Below are positions 61,274 through 64,000 of a stretch of DNA of 64,000 bases, piece by piece. This stretch comes from JAVBMU01 sp031551755 (GTDB lineage Bacteria > Actinomycetota > Actinomycetes > Actinomycetales > Cellulomonadaceae). Both the position numbers and the translations under genes were made by a program. The stretch covers positions 1 through 64,000 of the forward strand of contig JAVBNE010000004.1 of the NCBI GenBank assembly GCA_031551755.1, written 5' to 3'. The first letter of the stretch is position 1; each line of letters opens with the position of its first letter. The notes under the pieces are model-generated. The model worked only from the letters and a program-made list of their open reading frames with translations, ran no database searches and was not told the DNA's origin.

Positions 61274-61618
61274 ATGGCGATTCTTGATCGGCGCTCGGGT
61301 GCAGCTGCCCGGGCCGTCGCACGGACCCCAGTGGTGGACCACGATCACGAGGTGGTGGCCAGGTTGTTGCGCGCACTGGCCGAGCCGAACCGGTTGGCGT
61401 TGGTGCATCTGCTGGCCGACGGCGAAAAGCGCGTGGTGGACCTGACGAGCGCGCTCGGGCTGGCACAGTCCACCGTCTCTGCTCACCTCTCGACGTTGCG
61501 TGATGCGGCGCTGGTGGACGTCCGACAGGAGGGGCGGTCCTCGTGGTACCGGCTGGTCCGGCCAGAGGTCGCGCACATCCTGCAGGATGCCGAGAACGTC
61601 ATCGCACAGACCCGATGA
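61274..61618 (+). CDS. ArsR/SmtB-type metalloregulator
   Basis: A 114-residue winged-helix repressor. RLLRALAEPNRLALVHLLADGEKRVVDL and LGLAQSTVSAHLSTLRDAALVDV form the HTH and wing, with a His/Asp-rich VDHDHE near the N-terminus. It should sense metal, probably zinc or similar, and control the coupled CDF gene. ATG 61274 has TACCAT 6 nt upstream. Few of the classical alpha-5 ligands are visible. Confidence 0.85.
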   Translation: MAILDRRSGAAARAVARTPVVDHDHEVVARLLRALAEPNRLALVHLLADGEKRVVDLTSALGLAQSTVSAHLSTLRDAALVDVRQEGRSSWYRLVRPEVAHILQDAENVIAQTR

Positions 61619-62535
61619 GTCACTCTCACGCGCATTCTCATGGCGGGACGGCGACCGGGAGACACCGGCGCCGGCTCGCGATCGTGTTGACGATCACCCT
61701 GGCGGTCATGGTGGTGGAGGTGGTGGGCGCCGCCATCTCGGGGTCGATGGCCCTGCTGGCTGACGCCGGTCACATGCTCACAGATTCGGGTGGACTCGCC
61801 CTAGCCCTGTTCGCGACCTGGCTCGCGGGCCGGCCGGCGACGTCGCGGCGGACCTTCGGGTGGCAGCGCGCGGAGATCCTTGCGGCGCTGGCCAACGGGT
61901 TGTTGCTGCTGGTGATCTGTGCCTCGGTGATCACCGAGGGAATCGACAGGGCGCTTCACCCCCGGGTCGATATCGAGGTGGGCGTGATGGTTGCGGTGGC
62001 GGTCGTCGGCCTGGTGGCCAACCTGATAGGAGTGCGGGTGCTCGCCACCGGCCGGTCGGAGAGCCTGAACGTGCAGGGTGCTTACCTTGAGGTGCTCGGC
62101 GACCTGCTTGGATCGGTGGCCGTGCTGGTGGCCGCCCTCGGTCTGCAGTTGGGGTTCGCTCGTGCGGACGGGTTGGCGTCGATCGCCATCGGGCTGCTGA
62201 TAGCCCCGCGCGCCTTCTCGCTCCTGAGGGACGTCGTCCACGTGCTGCTGGAGGGCACCCCTTCGAGCATCGATCTCGCCGAGGTTCGCGAGCACATGGA
62301 GCGGGTGCCGGGTGTGTTGGGTGTGCACGATGTGCACGCGTGGACGATCTCCTCGGGGGTGCCGGTGATGTCGGCGCATGTGGAGGTCGAGCCGGATTGG
62401 CTGGCGGACGGCCGGGGTGTGGGAATCCTGACCCGCCTGCGCAGCTGCCTGGGCGGCCATTTCGACGTCGACCACTGCACCTTCCAGCTCGAGCCCCCGC
62501 ACCTGCGGGCGGACGAACGCCACGCCCACCGATAG
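61615..62535 (+). CDS. CDF-family divalent-metal efflux protein (CzcD-like)
   Basis: A 306-residue cation diffusion facilitator. N-terminal HSHAHSHGG, six membrane helices, helix-II motif LLADAGHMLTDSGGLAL and helix-V motif EVLGDLLGSVAV carry the zinc-site Asp and His residues. The cytoplasmic domain contains VPGVLGVHDVHAWTISSG. It exports zinc, cadmium or cobalt. Its ATG overlaps the regulator stop (ATGA), a two-gene metal-resistance operon. Confidence 0.92.
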   Translation: MSHSHAHSHGGTATGRHRRRLAIVLTITLAVMVVEVVGAAISGSMALLADAGHMLTDSGGLALALFATWLAGRPATSRRTFGWQRAEILAALANGLLLLVICASVITEGIDRALHPRVDIEVGVMVAVAVVGLVANLIGVRVLATGRSESLNVQGAYLEVLGDLLGSVAVLVAALGLQLGFARADGLASIAIGLLIAPRAFSLLRDVVHVLLEGTPSSIDLAEVREHMERVPGVLGVHDVHAWTISSGVPVMSAHVEVEPDWLADGRGVGILTRLRSCLGGHFDVDHCTFQLEPPHLRADERHAHR

Positions 62536-62708
62536 GGCTTCACACGGCGCCTGAGCGCCATACCGCCCGCGAGGCCCGAGTACCACGTCGGTCCTTGGGG
62601 TGCAGCTCGACTACCCGAGCGCCAGGCCGACCGCTGGGGCGCCGGACCCAGAGTGGCCGGACAGCGTGCTCATCATCAGCCCACGGGCGCGCCGGATAGG
62701 CTGGCGTC

Positions 62709-63695
62709 ATGACGATTCTGGTGACGGGCGGGGCTGGCTACATCGGTGCGCATGTCGTGCGGCTGCTGCAGGAGCGTGGTGATGACGTGGTCGTCGTTGA
62801 CGACCTGAGTACCGGGCAGACCACCCGCGTCCGGCCCGATACACCGCTGATCGAGATCGATCTGGCCGAGCCGTCGGCGGTCGATGTGCTCACCACAGCG
62901 ATGCGCGACCACCAGGTCGAGGCCGTTGTCCATTTCGCCGCCCGCAAACAGGTAGGGGAGTCGATGGCGCGGCCCGCCTGGTACTACCAGCAGAACGTGG
63001 GTGGGTTCACCAACCTGGTCACCGCCATGGAGGCGGCCGGGGTCGACCGGCTGGTGTTCTCTTCCTCAGCGGCCACCTACGGCATGCCCCCGGTCTCCTT
63101 CGTCGAGGAAAAGCTGCACGCTGAGCCGATCAACCCCTACGGGGAGACCAAGCTGATCGGGGAATGGCTCGGGCGCGCCGCCGGCCGGGCCTGGGGGTTG
63201 CGCTTCGTAGCTTTGCGGTACTTCAACGTGGCCGGTGCCGGGTGGCCGGAGTTGGGCGACCCGGCCGTGTTGAACCTGGTGCCGATGGTGCTCGACAAAC
63301 TCGCCCTGGGCGAGCAGCCGGTCATCTTCGGGGACGACTACCCGACGCCGGACGGCACCTGCATCCGGGATTACATCCACGTACGCGACCTCTCCCAGGC
63401 GCATCTGGCAGCGATCGCCTATCTGGACGCCGAGACGCGGCCCTTCGACACGTTCAACGTGGGCACCGGCACAGGGTCGTCGGTACGCGAGGTGATCGAC
63501 GCCATCGGGCGGGCCAGCGGCATCGAGATCGAGCCGATCGTCAAGCCGCGCCGAGCCGGTGACCCGCCGCAGCTGGTGGGTTCCACCGCGCGGATCAACG
63601 AAGTGCTGGGCTGGCGGGCGGAGTTGGGTCTGACCGAGATCATTGATTCGGCATGGGAAGCGTGGCAAGCGGGACCGCGTCGCATCGGTAGGTGA
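62709..63695 (+). CDS. galE: UDP-glucose 4-epimerase
   Basis: Extended SDR of 328 residues that interconverts UDP-glucose and UDP-galactose. VTGGAGYIGAHVVRLLQ binds NAD, SSSAATYG and NPYGETKLIGE supply the Ser and the Tyr-Lys pair, and VALRYFNVAGA follows. ATG 62709 has TAGGCT at 62697-62702, 6 nt upstream. It stands apart from other sugar genes in the window, so a role in surface glycans is unproven. Confidence 0.92.
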   Translation: MTILVTGGAGYIGAHVVRLLQERGDDVVVVDDLSTGQTTRVRPDTPLIEIDLAEPSAVDVLTTAMRDHQVEAVVHFAARKQVGESMARPAWYYQQNVGGFTNLVTAMEAAGVDRLVFSSSAATYGMPPVSFVEEKLHAEPINPYGETKLIGEWLGRAAGRAWGLRFVALRYFNVAGAGWPELGDPAVLNLVPMVLDKLALGEQPVIFGDDYPTPDGTCIRDYIHVRDLSQAHLAAIAYLDAETRPFDTFNVGTGTGSSVREVIDAIGRASGIEIEPIVKPRRAGDPPQLVGSTARINEVLGWRAELGLTEIIDSAWEAWQAGPRRIGR

Positions 63696-63786
63696 TGCGG
63701 GGCTGGCGCCGGCGCTGGGCGGCCGGTTCACGCAGCCGGGCTGCGCGCGTCCGCTTGTGCGGAGTACAGCGCTCGACCAGAAATGG

Positions 63787-64000
63787 CTAGGCGTGGCCGC
63801 CGGCGAACTCCCAGTGCCACGGCTCGTTCTTCGAGCCGCCCGGGCGGGCCCAGGTCGGGTTGTCCCAGCCGAAGGCGGGGGCGTGGTCCCGCATCCACTG
63901 GTACTCGTCGGTGGAGTACGAGCTGATGTCGTCCCCGAGGTCGATCGCGACGCCCCAGCCGTGGTTCGAGGTGCCGGGACGGGCCGCGAGATAACCCTTG
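63787..64000 (-). CDS. VanY-type D-alanyl-D-alanine carboxypeptidase, partial
   Basis: Seventy-one codons (including stop) of an open frame running leftward and cut by the window end. The encoded end contains AARPGTSNHGWGVAIDLG and NEPWHWEF, the SxHxxGxAxD and ExxHW zinc and catalytic motifs of M15B peptidases. These act on the peptidoglycan stem peptide. Only the C-terminus is visible; stop at 63787-63789. Convergent with galE. Confidence 0.85.
   Translation of the reverse strand, partial: KGYLAARPGTSNHGWGVAIDLGDDISSYSTDEYQWMRDHAPAFGWDNPTWARPGGSKNEPWHWEFAGGHA

Noticed and set aside
1..64000. CRISPR array, IS element or rRNA operon
   Set aside because: I saw no regularly spaced repeats with unique spacers (the 23-bp array has only three units and 9-bp spacers), no transposase and no rRNA sequence.

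Overview
The window is chromosomal DNA from a high-GC Gram-positive actinobacterium. Evidence for this is the BldC-type regulator, the DUF3073 protein next to purM, a purF gene preceded by a sterol-carrier-like gene, a SpoIIE/STAS partner-switching module, frequent GTG starts and very high GC. Many genes have a -10-like hexamer (TANNNT or a near match) placed 6-8 nt before the start codon, which suggests leaderless mRNAs. I cannot name the genus; Micrococcales or Propionibacteriales are plausible. I see no IS element, prophage, CRISPR array or rRNA operon.

Layout. 147-6188: putrescine/GABA catabolism (patD, gabD, gabT on minus) facing a PucR-type regulator. 6185-7467: pyrE, then a toxin-antitoxin-like pair with a remnant of a second antitoxin. 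7535-11231: HAD-IIA phosphatase, DedA protein, TrmH-type methyltransferase, class II aldolase and its terminator. 11326-14744: PAS/GAF/PP2C/ATPase regulator flanked by two STAS proteins. 15132-26331: purA, purD, purC and purSQ, interrupted by a holin-like protein, a DUF4143 ATPase, an AAA ATPase, a VapBC-type pair and an AspT-like transporter. 26354-34091: LLM oxidoreductase, then MaoC, FabG-like and thiolase genes facing a TetR regulator and an ACOX-like acyl-CoA dehydrogenase; this resembles the mycobacterial htdX-fabG4-fadA2 locus. 34144-40575: a lipoprotein-like secreted protein, two overlapping membrane proteins, and an ABC exporter whose permease has a large ectodomain. 40920-44368: purL and a membrane-tethered EEP-family hydrolase. 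44601-53158: two large paralogous secreted proteins (propeller, PKD, LamG) flanking gdhA. 53263-59227: RNB ribonuclease, SCP-like protein, small membrane protein, purF, purM, DUF3073 and bldC. 59578-64000: DUF3618 and holin-like proteins, three tRNAs, a metallopeptidase, an ArsR/CDF metal-efflux operon, galE, and a VanY-type carboxypeptidase cut by the window end.

How the genes work together. Eight purine genes (purA, purD, purC, purS, purQ, purL, purF, purM) lie on one strand over about 43 kb, but separated by unrelated or accessory genes. The gab cluster converts GABA and aminobutyraldehyde to succinate, and gdhA and gabT both link to glutamate. The fatty-acid block holds enzymes for several beta-oxidation or related steps under one local regulator.

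Most unusual points: purC and the AAA ATPase start only 18 bp apart on opposite strands and appear to share one symmetric -10 element; the two secreted paralogs share a promoter motif; three 23-bp-spaced repeats lie upstream of the DUF4143 ATPase; and a broken antitoxin copy sits before the toxin-like gene.
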